In this document: positions 49,627-61,957 of the stretch, one piece after another
Position numbering within the stretch: position 1 is the stretch's first letter
Layout: every line of letters begins with the position of its first letter
Assembly (NCBI RefSeq): GCF_964340395.1
Contig: NC_135549.1
Span: forward strand, 29,854,832 to 29,918,831
Direction: 5' to 3'
Length of the DNA: 64,000 nt
Source of the DNA: Glandiceps talaboti
Taxonomy: Eukaryota > Hemichordata > Enteropneusta > Spengelidae
Notes under the pieces: generated by a model
Seen by the model: only the letters and a program-made list of their open reading frames with translations
Told to the model about the DNA's origin: nothing
Database searches by the model: none
Program-made: the position numbers and the translations under genes

Positions 49627-50317
49627 CTAGGTAGGTATTGCATATACGTCAAAATTGGAGCTTCTGATAATTTCAGATAATTGGCCATCATTGTGTCTTA
49701 ACAATCTTATTTTCTAACTCCGGATTTTAAACCCGTCACCTGTAATGGATGTTTAATCAAGCCCAATACGATTGCTTTACAGTTAAGTAAATAGACGGTA
49801 ATCAGGGAAAGTAAGACAATTTAATTACCTCCGCTAATCCCAAAACATGTCACAAAATGTTCCTGTCACCCATACTGAGCAGGTAATGCATTCTAAGAAT
49901 TAGTTATCCCCGTGTTGTAAATGTTAAAGTGTAACGTCCTTACACAACGTGGCTGGTAAAATGTTGGCAATTACACCAGCTAACAGCTTGACAGCGATCA
50001 ATATGCAGACATGCCAGAGGGCAAACCAGTACTGAACGTTAATAAAAACGCATCTCAGATAAGCCTTGACACCTTTTCTTTTAATTAAATGCCAACGAAA
50101 CTTGAGGATTGCAGCTCAGTTCTTTGGGTTGTCTTCAGTAGTTTTAAGCAATGCTGACACTTTTTTGTGGAAAGTCGACAAATTAAGTTACATATTTCAA
50201 TATGAGTTGTGTCGAGTCCAAGAGAAGCTTAATCGTCCACTGAATAGATTGCGTTCATGGTTGAAATAAATGGTTTAATGCGATCGATCTGAAGACTTGG
50301 TAGTGTAACATATTATT
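49627..50317. other. Non-coding stretch, nothing recognised
   Basis: Unique sequence. Confidence 0.5.
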
Positions 50318-50369
50318 TGTGTATGTATGTATGTATGTATGTATGTATGTATGTATGTATGTATGTATG

Positions 50370-50401
<32 letters not shown>

Positions 50402-50478
50402 TGTATGTATGTATGTGTGTGTGTCTCTCTCTCTCTCTGTCTGTGTCTGTGTCTGTCTGTGTGTGTGTGACTGTGTGT
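50318..50478. repeat. (GTAT)n-(GT)n-(CT)n-(TCTG)n compound microsatellite
   Basis: GTAT units with one ATAT slip, then GTGT, CTCT, CTGT and GTGT blocks. Confidence 0.95.
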
Positions 50479-51422
50479 AAAAGACAAAACAAAAACCAGT
50501 GGGCCAATTGTAGTTATACTTGTTGGCAACACTAATTGGGTTAACAAGTGGAAGAACTGTCCAGCTAGGTGAGCTGGTCAGTGATATGCAAATTATGTCA
50601 GCAAATGAAATTGTGAATTAAGAATCAAACCCACCAACTATACTGAGCTGATTATACTAATATTATGAATAAGATGAACAATAACCCAATACAAGATTAT
50701 TCGATTCTCAATGAGTAAATGCAGTAAAAATAACGTGATTTAAAGTCTCAAAAGCTAATTAAACTTGGAAGTTTGGTGTCAAAGAACGTATGATTGTGGG
50801 TAAATTCCCACGGAACAATGCTAATGACATTAATGTGAATGTTAACTCACTTAGCATCTCTTAGTAAATTGATTCAGTAACTTCCTGGATAATCACTTGT
50901 TCTACTACACCATTGGCGCTATTTTCTATTTGTTTCTTATACAGTGTAAATGGGACAGGGACAAATCTTGTCGTGTAGGCCTCTGGACAACATTACTTTG
51001 TATCATACTATTTTTCTGATTGTCTTCTTTTCTATGAACGATGTCTTTTCAAATTAAAGACTCATTAGAGTCAACTTGATATGGAGCTCACATTTTAAAT
51101 CCCTCAGAATAATCATCTCCTGAAACTCAGAAAGAGTGATCAATTTTCACTTACATTTTCTTACCTACGTCATCAGTTTGGATTTCTTAAATGATTGCAA
51201 TCCACTGTCTTCGTGTGATGACATCAATGTATATATAATTTATGAAAGACATTTTTTTCACGATTGTGGTTCATTTTGTAGAAGCGTAAGTACTTGAATT
51301 TATATAACGACAGACAGAACCCAATTCATTCATTTTATGAAAGACTGTACAAGTGAACAATATATACCCTTTTCAAACGTTTCTTTGGCCAAACTTTTCC
51401 CACGCAAAGTAATGTTGATTGA
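50479..51422. other. Non-coding stretch, nothing recognised
   Basis: Unique AT-rich sequence. Confidence 0.5.
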
Positions 51423-51713
51423 CAAGTTCTAAGTTACCCAAACTATTGTCAGACGAAAATTTACCATTTTAACGTAAAGCTTAAAGGCACTACACGTGGA
51501 ATTACTGCTGATGTTAATACATCATCTCATCCTTTACGTGTCATTTTTGAAATGCTTCCATCTATTGATACTACTGTATCAAATACCTTAAAAGGTTTCT
51601 GTAAAGCAAGAGCCTTGTACCATCATAGACAGTGGAGAAGACTACCAGTGGTCCTATCAACCATGACAAGACTGCCAATGGTCCTATCAACCATTAGAAG
51701 ACTCGGTCTGTGA
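51423..51713 (+). pseudogene. Possible retroelement coding relic (uncertain)
   Basis: An open frame of 96 codons ends at TGA 51711-51713 and has no initiator ATG near its start. The middle, HPLRVIFEMLPS followed by a basic/aromatic stretch, vaguely recalls the C-terminus of LINE-encoded reverse transcriptases (HPL…F-LLPSG). The end carries an in-frame 30-bp duplication (GGTCCTATCAACCAT at 51650 and 51680) that gives two similar 10-residue segments. Could be chance. Confidence 0.25.
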
Positions 51714-51899
51714 CTTGCACTTGTGTATATTATCTCCAAATACATTTATCTCCTGCCAATGTAATGCTGAGTTTGGCTCATGTCGGCAAATGGTTTAATT
51801 ACGTGTCAAAACCCAAGCTTACATTAAAATCGAGAAGGGGGTGTTTTATCTAGCATTGCAGCATTTGATTTTTTTTATTTATACATAGTGTGTACACCA

Positions 51900-51987
51900 T
51901 GTATGTGTGTATGAGTGTGTGTATGTATGTATGTATGTATGTATGTATGTATGTGTATGTATGTATGTATGTATGTATGTGTGTATG

Positions 51988-52021
<34 letters not shown>

Positions 52022-52183
52022 TGTATGTATGTATGTATGTATGTGCGTGTGTGCATGTATGTATGTATGTATGTATGTATGTATGTATGTATGTATGTAT
52101 GTATGTATGTGCGTGTGTGTATGTATGTATGTATATATGTATGTATGTGCGTGTGTGTGTATGTATGTATGTATGTATGTATG

Positions 52184-52215
<32 letters not shown>

Positions 52216-52313
52216 TGTATGTATGTATGTGTATGTGTGTATGTGTGTATGTATGTATGTATGTATGTATGTATGTATGTATATATGTATGTATGTATGT
52301 ATGTGTGTGTGTT
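51900..52313. repeat. Long compound (GTAT)n/(GTGT)n array, ~410 bp
   Basis: GTAT units interrupted by GTGT, GTGC and ATAT variants that themselves recur at intervals, indicating larger-scale duplication within the array. Long Tyr/Val/Cys/Met frames on both strands are artefacts. Confidence 0.97.
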
Positions 52314-53850
52314 TTGTTTTTCTTGTGACTCGTTTGGACAATAATAAATTAAAGAATACTACTTTTAGTTATTATTTTAAATGTACGTCATGAGATGTAT
52401 TCCAGAAAAACAGCAGTTAAGTTTTCTTAAGTTTAAAGTAACTTCCATGTGCAATTTATAGCAACCTAGTTTTATTTTCAGGCTATATGATTGTGTAACT
52501 GAAACACATCTATGCGATTTTAGTCAACTCATTTTATGAGAGCTCCACATAAATAAACGTTACAGGTAATATTGCAATAACATGCTATAATATTTAATTA
52601 CCCGATCTCAGAAGAGGGTTTATTTTAGATCGTGATAAAGCTGTGAATTATAGATCCAATCAGCCTGTTCTCTATTTATAGCATGACCGCCGTCTATAAA
52701 TACCGTTTGGTAAACATGATTTCTAATTTTAATTAGATTGAAAAAACCAAAACAGTGCCACGATTTATGGTTGCCATCTAACCACAAGACGACGATAAAC
52801 AAAGACTGGTGTTTATGGACTGGGAAAACAGCAGTCATTTAACTAAACGTGGTTTTAATTTCAGTGCATACTATCATCCATAAATTCAGCTCGTTAAAAG
52901 TCAAAGGGATTCTAAGATTTATGTTTTATACCTTTTTGTAACTCCTTTTTTCATATTCAAGGCGCGTATACACAATCTTACAAATATGGGGTAAACAAAT
53001 TTACGCGTACTACACGCGTACGTACATCGTCTGAAGTTATCCAACTACCCTGACAGACCTCGGCTATGTAATATTCGAGAAGATCCTTAGTGCTACCTAT
53101 ATCAACAAGCTAAACACGTACATTTTCGATGCGCAAAACTAATGTCATTAAGAGTCCCTTCATTTCTATAAATATCACAATATGCAATTTGCAAAATGCA
53201 ATCTTGTTTATGTTGTGTAACGTTTACGTCTTTGCTAATTAGTTTTAATCTGGTAAAATTGTGTAAGCTCGTATTTGCGTTCATCAGAGGTGGGTTACCA
53301 TGGAAATACAAGTAAAAGATGGAGTCTCGGACTATCGAATAACGTGTATATATGTTCGCACATTACATCCTACAAATGAGCATTTATATAGGTCGATAAA
53401 TGTTGCCGAACAGTTGTAAAAACTTTCAAATTATTGATCGAAGGTGAAAAGCCTATGACTGGAATGCAAATCATAATTGTGAGTGTCACTAATAATTAAT
53501 AATCGGCTAGTTTCTTCCACCAGACACAATAAAACTGTAATCCCATTGACATTAATCCCAGTAACTTATGTACGGGTAAAAAAATAACTATACTTGAATG
53601 AAACTTAGAAATCATTAGGGGTTGTGTCATCATAAACTGACTGGTAAGTTTTCTTTTTTGTGTTATATATATATCGCTAGTCATAGTTGTCTCACCCGTC
53701 CCTTTCCTTTCCTTTCTCAATATCGAAGTATTTGACAATTCTCACACATCACTTGACTCTACATTCACCTACTCGATTAACAGAATATTGCCATGGTTGC
53801 GCATGCGCTCCATAATCATTTGTGTCTATAATATATGTCTATAATATACG
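52314..53850. other. Non-coding stretch, nothing recognised
   Basis: Unique AT-rich sequence. Confidence 0.5.
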
Positions 53851-54247
53851 CTGAGTTTCACAATACTGGTCAGCTTTTTTCTTTGATAGAGCCACACAGA
53901 AACCAACAAGAAATTGCATATGCTACACTTCATAAACAGCAAGATCACATGTTATACTACATTTAGTCTAAATGAAACAAACCTCATAAATGTATTGTAA
54001 CTCCATATAGACATTCGGGCGCCAATGTTTTTATCTTAATATCATAAAACCTCCTTTGCGGAGTTAATTTCATGTCTGTATGGTGGCATGTGTAGTTCAT
54101 TTCACTTACTAGAGACAAAATGTAGCAAGAAACTTTACTCATTCAATCTTGCTATTGTAAAGTGTAGTATGTCCAGTTTCTTCTTGGTTTCTGCCAGTGT
54201 GTGGTTGTATCAAACTAAAAAGCTGAACGGTATTGTGAAATTCGCAG
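53851..54247. mobile_element. Foldback/MITE element, family 1 copy 2
   Basis: About 397 bp. The outer arm (CTGAGTTTCACAATACTGGT…CAGCTTTTTT) matches the reverse complement of the right edge, which ends at 54247. The inner arms (TTTGATA…CCACAC, AAGAAA, CTACACTT, CAGCAAGAT / TAGCAAGAT) and the CCACCATACAGACAT phrase match 28654-29000. The outermost ~35 bp of the arms match each other but not the other copy. Confidence 0.75.
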
Positions 54248-54423
54248 TACAGGTTCGTGAGAACTAACAAGAAACCTTGTTCGACATGAATTTGGTGTAA
54301 AGGGTCAAACACAGTCTGGTTAGGTAAGCCCCCGCCGGACATAGCGCTGGGTATTAGTGACGTGAAAGGATACCCGTACCCGTGGGCTTTGGTGTGTAGA
54401 GCTTAACCTTTGGGATTAATCAT

Positions 54424-55385
54424 CATTTTTACCTCCCGTAAGGGTACGGGAGGTATTAAAAGGGGAAGGTGTGTCTGTCTGTGTGTGTGTATCTGTATGT
54501 CTGTCTGTCTGTCTGTCTGTCTGTGTCATCATTTTCTAAAAATCAACTGACTCAATTGTAATGAAATTTGGGATATATTATCTTTAGGGTAATAGCTAGA
54601 CCTGATTAGGTTTTGAGCCAGATCTGTTAATGTTTAATTAGATAAATTTGCATATTAATGAAATCAACTAATTACGCAATAGCTTAAGACTGCATACTTC
54701 AATTTCAATATAATTTAGTATATTCGTTAAACATTACAAAATTCGTTGATGTATCTTACAGCGTTAATGAATAATTTGCATAATTAATTATTTTTGGTAA
54801 TTAGGCTATATCTTAAGAATACATACTTCAAATTCAACATAATTTAGTACATACGTTAACCATAAGAAAGCACATATGTCCTATCAAGTTTGTTGATGCA
54901 CCGTAGTGTTAATGAATAATTTGCATAATTAATGATTTTCGGTAATTAGGCTATATCTTAAGACAGCATACTTCAATTTCAATACAATTTAGTACATACG
55001 TTAACCATAACAAAGCGGATATGTTCTATAGAATCTTTTATATAGCTTAGTTTTAATGAAAAATTTGCATAATTAATTATTTTAGGTAACTAGGGTTGTA
55101 TCTTAAAAATGCAAGCTTCAAATTTCGTATAATATGATACGTACATCAACCATAATAATACGCACCTGCCCTATGAAGTTTGTTGCTACAACTTTTTCCT
55201 TTAATGAGTATTTTGAATAATGAACGATATTCAGTAATTAAGCAGTATCATACACTCTTACATACATTAACCTAAGAAAGCACGCTTGTCCAAAAAACAA
55301 AGCCTGTTACCATAGTTTTTTTAGTTTAATGAGTTATTTGCATAATTAGTGATTCCCTTACGGGAGGCATTCAGTTTAAATCTGG
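54424..55385 (+). mobile_element. Non-autonomous mobile element, copy B (tandem-monomer type)
   Basis: Inverted relative to copy A. It begins CATTTTTA, then a hairpin at 54432-54453 whose first half CCTCCCGTAAGGG is the terminal repeat. A (GTCT)n/(GTGT)n tract and a unique piece (GTAATAGCTAGACCTGATTAGG) follow, then a run of about 146-bp monomers each holding ATTTGCAT. It ends with CCCTTACGGGAGG (55355-55367) and CATTCAGTTTAAATCTGG. Boundaries come from where copies A and B stop matching. No coding capacity. Confidence 0.8.
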
Positions 55386-55675
55386 TATTTATTTATTTAC
55401 TGTTAAGTGGAACCGAGGGAGGTAAGACCAACACGAAAAATTCAAAATGTCGTGATTTCCAGTATTTTTTGTGACATTGCCACAAACATGTTCACTCCTT
55501 TTTCCTGAACCTTTGCAAGTCAAGAAACTTGATTGATACGACCTTAGGGTTCGTTGGACGAGTATCGACATTTCTTAGGTGACTGCTAGAACTTTGTTTC
55601 CGTAATGCACATTACAGTGGAGCATGGTCTGATTCTTATTTACGATTTTGTCACTAGATCAAAAGAAGAAAAAAG

Positions 55676-55911
55676 GGCTGTTAGTGGTTGAGTGCTTAAA
55701 TCTTACCACTGCGGTCTGGGTGTGATCACATTTGCAACGCTGTCAGTAAAAAAAACCCAGGTGTTGTTCAATTTAACTAGATCACAGAATGCAGATCTCC
55801 CTGGGCATCTGAGTTTCATCCTCCTGCATCGATCAAGTGAGGAGATGACTCTCACTAGACTGCTGTTGAGACAAGTTCTTATATACTATCCCCAGTATAG
55901 ATAAAGATAGT
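55676..55911 (+). mobile_element. SINE-like repeat, copy 2
   Basis: Box-A-like TGGTTGAGTGC, then CTTACCACTGCGG, a decayed box B, TTTGCAACGCTGT, GTTCAATTTAACTAGATCACAG, CCTCCTGCAT and a 3' end CCAGTATAGATAAAGAT. It matches the order of copy 1 at 48545-48760, so the two define one family. Confidence 0.6.
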
Positions 55912-57058
55912 TATAGTAAATGTGTTTGTGATTGAACAGGGAAATGCAAACTGTACAGTCAAATGTACCACGTATATTGCATATTGACTTAGTTGATGAC
56001 TGTACATGAATGTACATATGATCCGTAAACTGACTTGCAAGACTTCATTTAGAATGGCTGTACAGACATTGTTTCTTTTTAAGAAATAAAAAAACGTAGT
56101 CGAAACGAAAGTCAAACACATTTGCCGTTACTTCGTTCAAGAACACTCCAACCTTCTTTTTAAAATAAAGGGAATAACCATTGGTTATCATGCAATTGTT
56201 ATACACGAAGTCAAATTTTACCAAAATTAAGCCATTTGAGAATCTAAAATGACCACCGAATATTATGGGAAAATACAATATTGTCAATTTACTTCAAAAC
56301 AAGATATAACCAACACCCCCTCCATCTCTTGTATTATTCAAAATGACAAGAAACATGCTTTCATATGACAACGTTTGGAGAAATTTGAATAAGGTTTGAT
56401 TTCATGGATATTGGTCCAAAAGTGTAACTTAAATTAAGATCTTAATATACAGGTGGGCTGTATAAACCCCAATAGAATCTACTACAGGATATTGAACATT
56501 ATTTTTCTGTGAGGTCGGATTTTAATAAGGCTTTATCGTGATTTCCCTAACCCTGTCCCCAAAAATGATGACGCAAAATTCAACCTTCATGCAATGTCGT
56601 GGGAAGGTACATCCTTTTCTCAAATAACCCGCCTAGGCATATATGTCTGCTGAACCGATGACTGAAGACATACGAACAAACGTAGGAAATACATATTAAC
56701 GAAGTCACTGTAACTTGATATGTAACGGATTATACGCTTTTTTTCATGCGACCATTATTATTTAATAGTATCGTGCGTGGATTAGTCGTTCACTCACTTT
56801 ACAATCTTCTAGTGATGAGTGTCTGTATACGACGTCGGTAGATATGAATGCAGGATTTTAATACAATCTAGACGTAAGGTTAAAGACCATGCAAATGATA
56901 GACTTGTAATTAAAGCTTTCTAATTAATATCTAATTGAGGTTCGGTCTGTAACCGTAAGCTAAAAACCTAGGCCACACAGACACATACATAATATACCGC
57001 TTTACATACATATGTATTGAGCCCTGTTTACTACAGCATAGACATTTTACATATACTG

Positions 57059-57063
<5 letters not shown>
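55912..57063. other. Non-coding stretch, nothing recognised
   Basis: Unique AT-rich sequence. Confidence 0.5.
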
Positions 57064-57142
<79 letters not shown>

Positions 57143-57191
57143 AATATATACATACACACATACATACACACACATACATACATACATACAT

Positions 57192-57222
<31 letters not shown>

Positions 57223-57259
57223 TACATACATACATACATACATACATACATACATACAT

Positions 57260-57290
<31 letters not shown>

Positions 57291-57346
57291 TACATACATA
57301 CATACATACATACATACATACATACATACATACATACATACATACA
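57064..57346. repeat. (TA)n-(CATA)n/(CACA)n compound microsatellite
   Basis: About 36 TA units, then CATA blocks separated by two similar CACACACACA interruptions, suggesting duplication of a CATA-CACA module. Confidence 0.97.
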
Positions 57347-57901
57347 AGTCAAGAATTGAATTATGTTGTTGACCCTCGACTCAAGTACGGACACAGATTT
57401 CATGCTTCAACGGTTGAAACTTAATGACATCCTTTATAGTAATATCTTTACACAATCGATACCTAAAAGATCATATATGTTGATGCAATGAATAGGAGGC
57501 AACGTTATAAAGCAACAAATCTTTGGGTTTTGTCTTAAAAGCAAGTGTTTGATATATAGTCATTCTGTGTGTATATACATGGATCTCTCTCCATGGTCAA
57601 TGCAGGCAGCATATGTTCATGTACATTTATATCCGTAGTGCCTGGGACGATTAAATAAAGGTCGCGTTTATTTTCGAAGGTTACTTGAGACAAATTGCTT
57701 CAACTTGTCAAGTATCGATTACACGTGGTGAGTAGACATGCATGCTGATAGAACTCTGTCGTAGTTGAGAAATGGAACTTACATCTACTGTATGCTTTTA
57801 AGACGGTTTGCAATGAAATTGCCATTTTTCTTCACTCAACATAATCACTTCTGAACACGTGCCAAATAGAGCTATGAAGTATCCATCTTTATAATGTGCG
57901 T

Positions 57902-57932
<31 letters not shown>

Positions 57933-58102
57933 TCATATGGCCAGTTGTACTTTTATTACGGGGTTCTTCACCACCAAACACGGCAATTTTTTTAATGCAC
58001 ACAAGTCTCTGTCTAAGAGACTTTCATGTTATCTGTCCACTCCTACATCAACGACGCCGTGCTACACGTTCTAGTGTGTATTATGCCTCCTCCTCCTCCT
58101 CC

Positions 58103-58133
<31 letters not shown>

Positions 58134-59075
58134 CATCACTGCTACCATCGGCATCATATTTTAACAACACTCACTGACAGTGTGAATGTTAAGGTGAGAT
58201 GGTACACTCAACAAAATGCATCGTTTTATTAAAGGTGATTAAAAATGCTCACATTCACTATTGCTATTTTGCTAGACGACATGTTTGTGAAACGTATTTT
58301 CTTACAACATATGTAGTTTTACTTTTGTATTTTAGCATGTAAAGTACTCGAAAAAAAATATATATTGAGTGCTCATCCCACTTTTACATCTCAAAACACA
58401 CAAAACAAATTGGCAATAATTGAAGCTTCAATTTGGTCACAAAACTACGGATTTTAAAATGTGACCGCCCCAAAAATTGTAATGCAAAATAGAACAGGTT
58501 TGTAAAATGTGACCCACCCCCGATTCCTCCAGCCCTCCCCCTTGTAAATACCAAAGGCTCCCTTATGTCAACGCACTGATTATATGTATGTCTAATATGT
58601 CTATGTCTTACCATAGCTGTATGAGTGAGATCTCACTAATACATCCATGGTCTTATGCATCTGCTTGGTAGAGAAGCCCCACCCCCACCCCCAGTGCAGG
58701 TGAACGACACATCCAACCAAATTTTAGTTTTTCTTGATAGGATTTAGCCGATATGGCCTTGGCTAGCAAATTTTTATTTGCACTTTAAACCCTTTTAAAT
58801 TTTCATCATTCAATATTTTATTAATTTCATCTATATATCCTGTTTTAATTACTTTGCTGAGCTGCAGTGAATCACTTGATTAGCCAGCCGAGCGGTCTTG
58901 TAATAGTCTATACCTGGCATGGCTATCGTTCTCATTGTACTATACAAAAAAATATATATTCGCAATGTTATAAATAAATGACAGACAAGTTCAAGTAAAC
59001 TAAGATATCTCTCCACTCAAGTGCTTGTCACTGACAGTAGAAAAGAAAATGTAACAAAACACCGACCAGAACAAA
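57347..59075. other. Non-coding stretch with short repeats
   Basis: (TG)n/poly-G at 57897-57931 and (CCT)n-(CAT)n at 58086-58139. No supported gene. Confidence 0.5.
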
Positions 59076-59186
59076 TCAAAGCGGAAACACATTACTATGA
59101 TCTGAATAGCATCCAGGGTGCTCTTTGACAACTTGATTAACATTACGAATCAAGTCAACCGGCTTCTGGGCTGCTTGCTTGGTTGG
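59076..59186 (-). CDS. Possible short terminal exon (weak)
   Basis: The minus strand shows a good acceptor (TCTTCTGTCTAG) followed by 36 open codons and TGA at 59076-59078. The peptide is balanced (…KPVDLIRNVNQVVKEHPGC…). A donor-like CAGGGTAAGG lies upstream near 59280, but phases do not join cleanly. No family recognised. Confidence 0.2.
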   Translation of the reverse strand, partial: PTKQAAQKPVDLIRNVNQVVKEHPGCYSDHSNVFPL

Positions 59187-59464
59187 CTAGACAGAAGACT
59201 ACGATATTGGATCAACTGCAATAAAAGACGTTATCAATCTCCGACCTTTAAGCCAGACGACAGAAAAGACTCCTTACCCTGAGGCAGTCAGGGACTTGAG
59301 TTGTTTAACTAAAAGACACTGTGACAGTACCGTCAATTAATACTTTGAAGGCTAAAATGAAAATCTACTTGTCGCAGATAAATTTGCAATGTATGCGTAC
59401 ACGTACATCTGGCAACAGGGTTCATCGGGAGAGCAGTGCTGTACACTGAAATGTTACTACATGT

Positions 59465-59489
59465 ATATGAATGATAAACAAACAAACAA

Positions 59490-59541
<52 letters not shown>
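59465..59541. repeat. (AAAC)n-(ACAG)n microsatellite
   Basis: About five AAAC units followed by about 13 ACAG units. Confidence 0.95.
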
Positions 59542-59801
59542 CACTGGCAATCGCCTATTCCGATGACGCACCCACTAGCTGAATCTTCTGAAATATTGCA
59601 GTACAGGGCTCTTCATATCCTTCACGTTTTTAAGTCCGATTACTGCACTAGAGTTTGATGCAGATACACAGACACACACAAACACACACACAGACAGACA
59701 CAAACATAGAGAAAAACACAGACACAGACACACGCTAACCCAAGATGGGTATTCAAATCTCTATCTGTACACCAGACGCCTCTTTGATATTTTACTGTTT
59801 C

Positions 59802-59802
<1 letters not shown>

Positions 59803-59874
<72 letters not shown>

Positions 59875-59948
59875 CATCTACTTAATGACAGACAAAAACC
59901 TACCTACCCATCCACCTATGTAGCTATATATTATGTATCCATCAATTC

Positions 59949-60034
<86 letters not shown>

Positions 60035-60055
60035 CTCTCTCTCTCTCTTTCTCTG
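59803..60055. repeat. (CTAT)n and (CT)n microsatellites
   Basis: About 17 CTAT units (59803-59873), a 77-bp spacer with CTACC repeats, then about 50 CT units (59951-60055). Confidence 0.95.
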
Positions 60056-61856
60056 TGTGCAACTTCCAATAACCATAACAGATGGTACTATTTGATGCAA
60101 TGACTAATGTAATGTAAAGTGAATGAATTCAAAAGTCGTAAACATGAGACAAGTCAAAATAATTGTTGATCTGAAATGGGCTGGAAAGTAGATTATAGTA
60201 AAAGTTAATAAAGTAACCCCTTTGTTGGAGAGTTTCGAATCATTACGAATATCGATCTGACAGTGAATCATTAAGATCGGTCGAGGATGAATTTAATTGT
60301 CTTTAAGAGGGTGAAAACGATACAATCCACTATGGAGTTCACAATATTCCTTTTTGTCTGTTACTAATTACATGGCATCTATGACAATCAATCATTAACG
60401 TCGTCATTTATGAAGACAACTAACCAACTAACTATTTCAAAATGTATCATCCTTGAACACTCACTTTTGTGCACCCCACCTTGTCCCCATCCAAAGAGTT
60501 TAAGAACAATAAACAGTTGTTTTCATCCACTACATGACTTTGATGGTCAAATGTATCTTGCCTAGTCTGATTTTATTAAACAATACAAACATAATGAGAG
60601 GTTCAATGTACTAGAGGTTCAGTAAAAACAAGCAGTTGGTGAATAGTATAGTATCTGTGTACACTGTAAGTGATGAGAGAGTACTGTCTGAAGTGGTCCT
60701 TTTCTCTACAAAAATCAATCAGTCAGTAATCTTACTCTGTAATCACCAATGTAGCAATTTATTGCACAATAAACAGAATTGCAATAGACTGCATGCTAAT
60801 GGCAAAGAAGGAGAATGAAACGTTTTATGGCAACAGTCTACATGCAATGCATAGTAACTTTCCAATGGAAAAGAACTGCGATATATGCATACAGGCATAT
60901 AACAAATTGCATGCACGTTTTGTGATGTGGTGACGAGCAGCTTAGTTTTATTGTCTCTTCTTTGAAAAGATAGAATCATTACAGGATGGTTAGTATTCTG
61001 AGTTTACTCAGATGTCCTTGTGATAGCTTTCCCTCATTGAACAAATTGTCTATGTTATCTTTGCTGCAAATTTGAAACTATCAGCTGTAAATATATTCAC
61101 TTACAAGCTGGAAGAATGCAATGACCTCTTATCTTGATTAATACTTTGGGAAACTAACAACATAAAAGTGTGATCAATTTATAATACATAACTACTATGT
61201 TAAAAATCAGTATTTCGTTAAATATTGAGTGTCAAGCAATTCAGCTGTAAATAAAATATGGGGATACATTTCAACAAGAATTGTAATCATGAAAGATGAA
61301 ACATTAAAAAAATGTTAATTTTTTTTTTTTTTTTTGGGGGGGGGGTTAAACAATTCAAACAAAACAATCAACAACCTTCTAAAACTATTTTCTATGTTTT
61401 TTGGCAATGAATGGGAACCTCTTAAATTACAACAAATGTAAAGAAATAAAAAAATAATGACCAGAACTTACGAGAATACAGTATAAAGATTCAGATTTTG
61501 ATTATGATAGGAAGTATTTATTTCCAAACATTCACAGATATTCACAAGTACTAACTAGTATGGCTTCATACAGTTATTAGCTGGCAAGTGAGGCCAGGAT
61601 GAGTGGGCTTCCTTGTCAAATGTGCACTGAAGTACTGGCAATACATAATTATGAAGTACATACAATATGAAAATGTAACTATGTGACAAAAAATGATATA
61701 GTATGTTGCCTATCAAAATCATCTGATTCAGTCTTTTTATTTTGCTGGTTATTCCAATAAAAAGATGTTTACAATAATTATTTTTAGTGTGTCTGAGTTG
61801 TGTTATTTTCACAAATCTACATATATGACTAGAATGTTGATTTAAGTAAAACAATG
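60056..61856. other. Non-coding stretch, partly 3' of the 61958 gene
   Basis: Unique AT-rich DNA with a poly-T/poly-G run at 61320-61345. Open frames such as 61555-61854 (minus) lie beyond the poly(A) signal and have no family resemblance. Confidence 0.5.
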
Positions 61857-61862
61857 TTTATT
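61857..61862 (-). terminator. Candidate poly(A) signal of the membrane-protein gene
   Basis: TTTATT on the plus strand is AATAAA on the minus strand, about 95 nt after the stop codon. A short 3' UTR is plausible. Confidence 0.5.
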
Positions 61863-61957
61863 ACAATCCTGCCCAGAAGGTTAGTCTTTCAATACAAAAG
61901 TGTTTAAAATGATAAATGTTCACTTCTCTGCGATTTTCATCATGCTGGTCATAGGGA

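Noticed and set aside
51850-52393. Overlapping frames of 137-167 codons made of Tyr/Val/Cys/Met or Thr/His/Ile
   Set aside because: They are translations of the (GTAT)n/(GTGT)n microsatellite in several frames and both strands.
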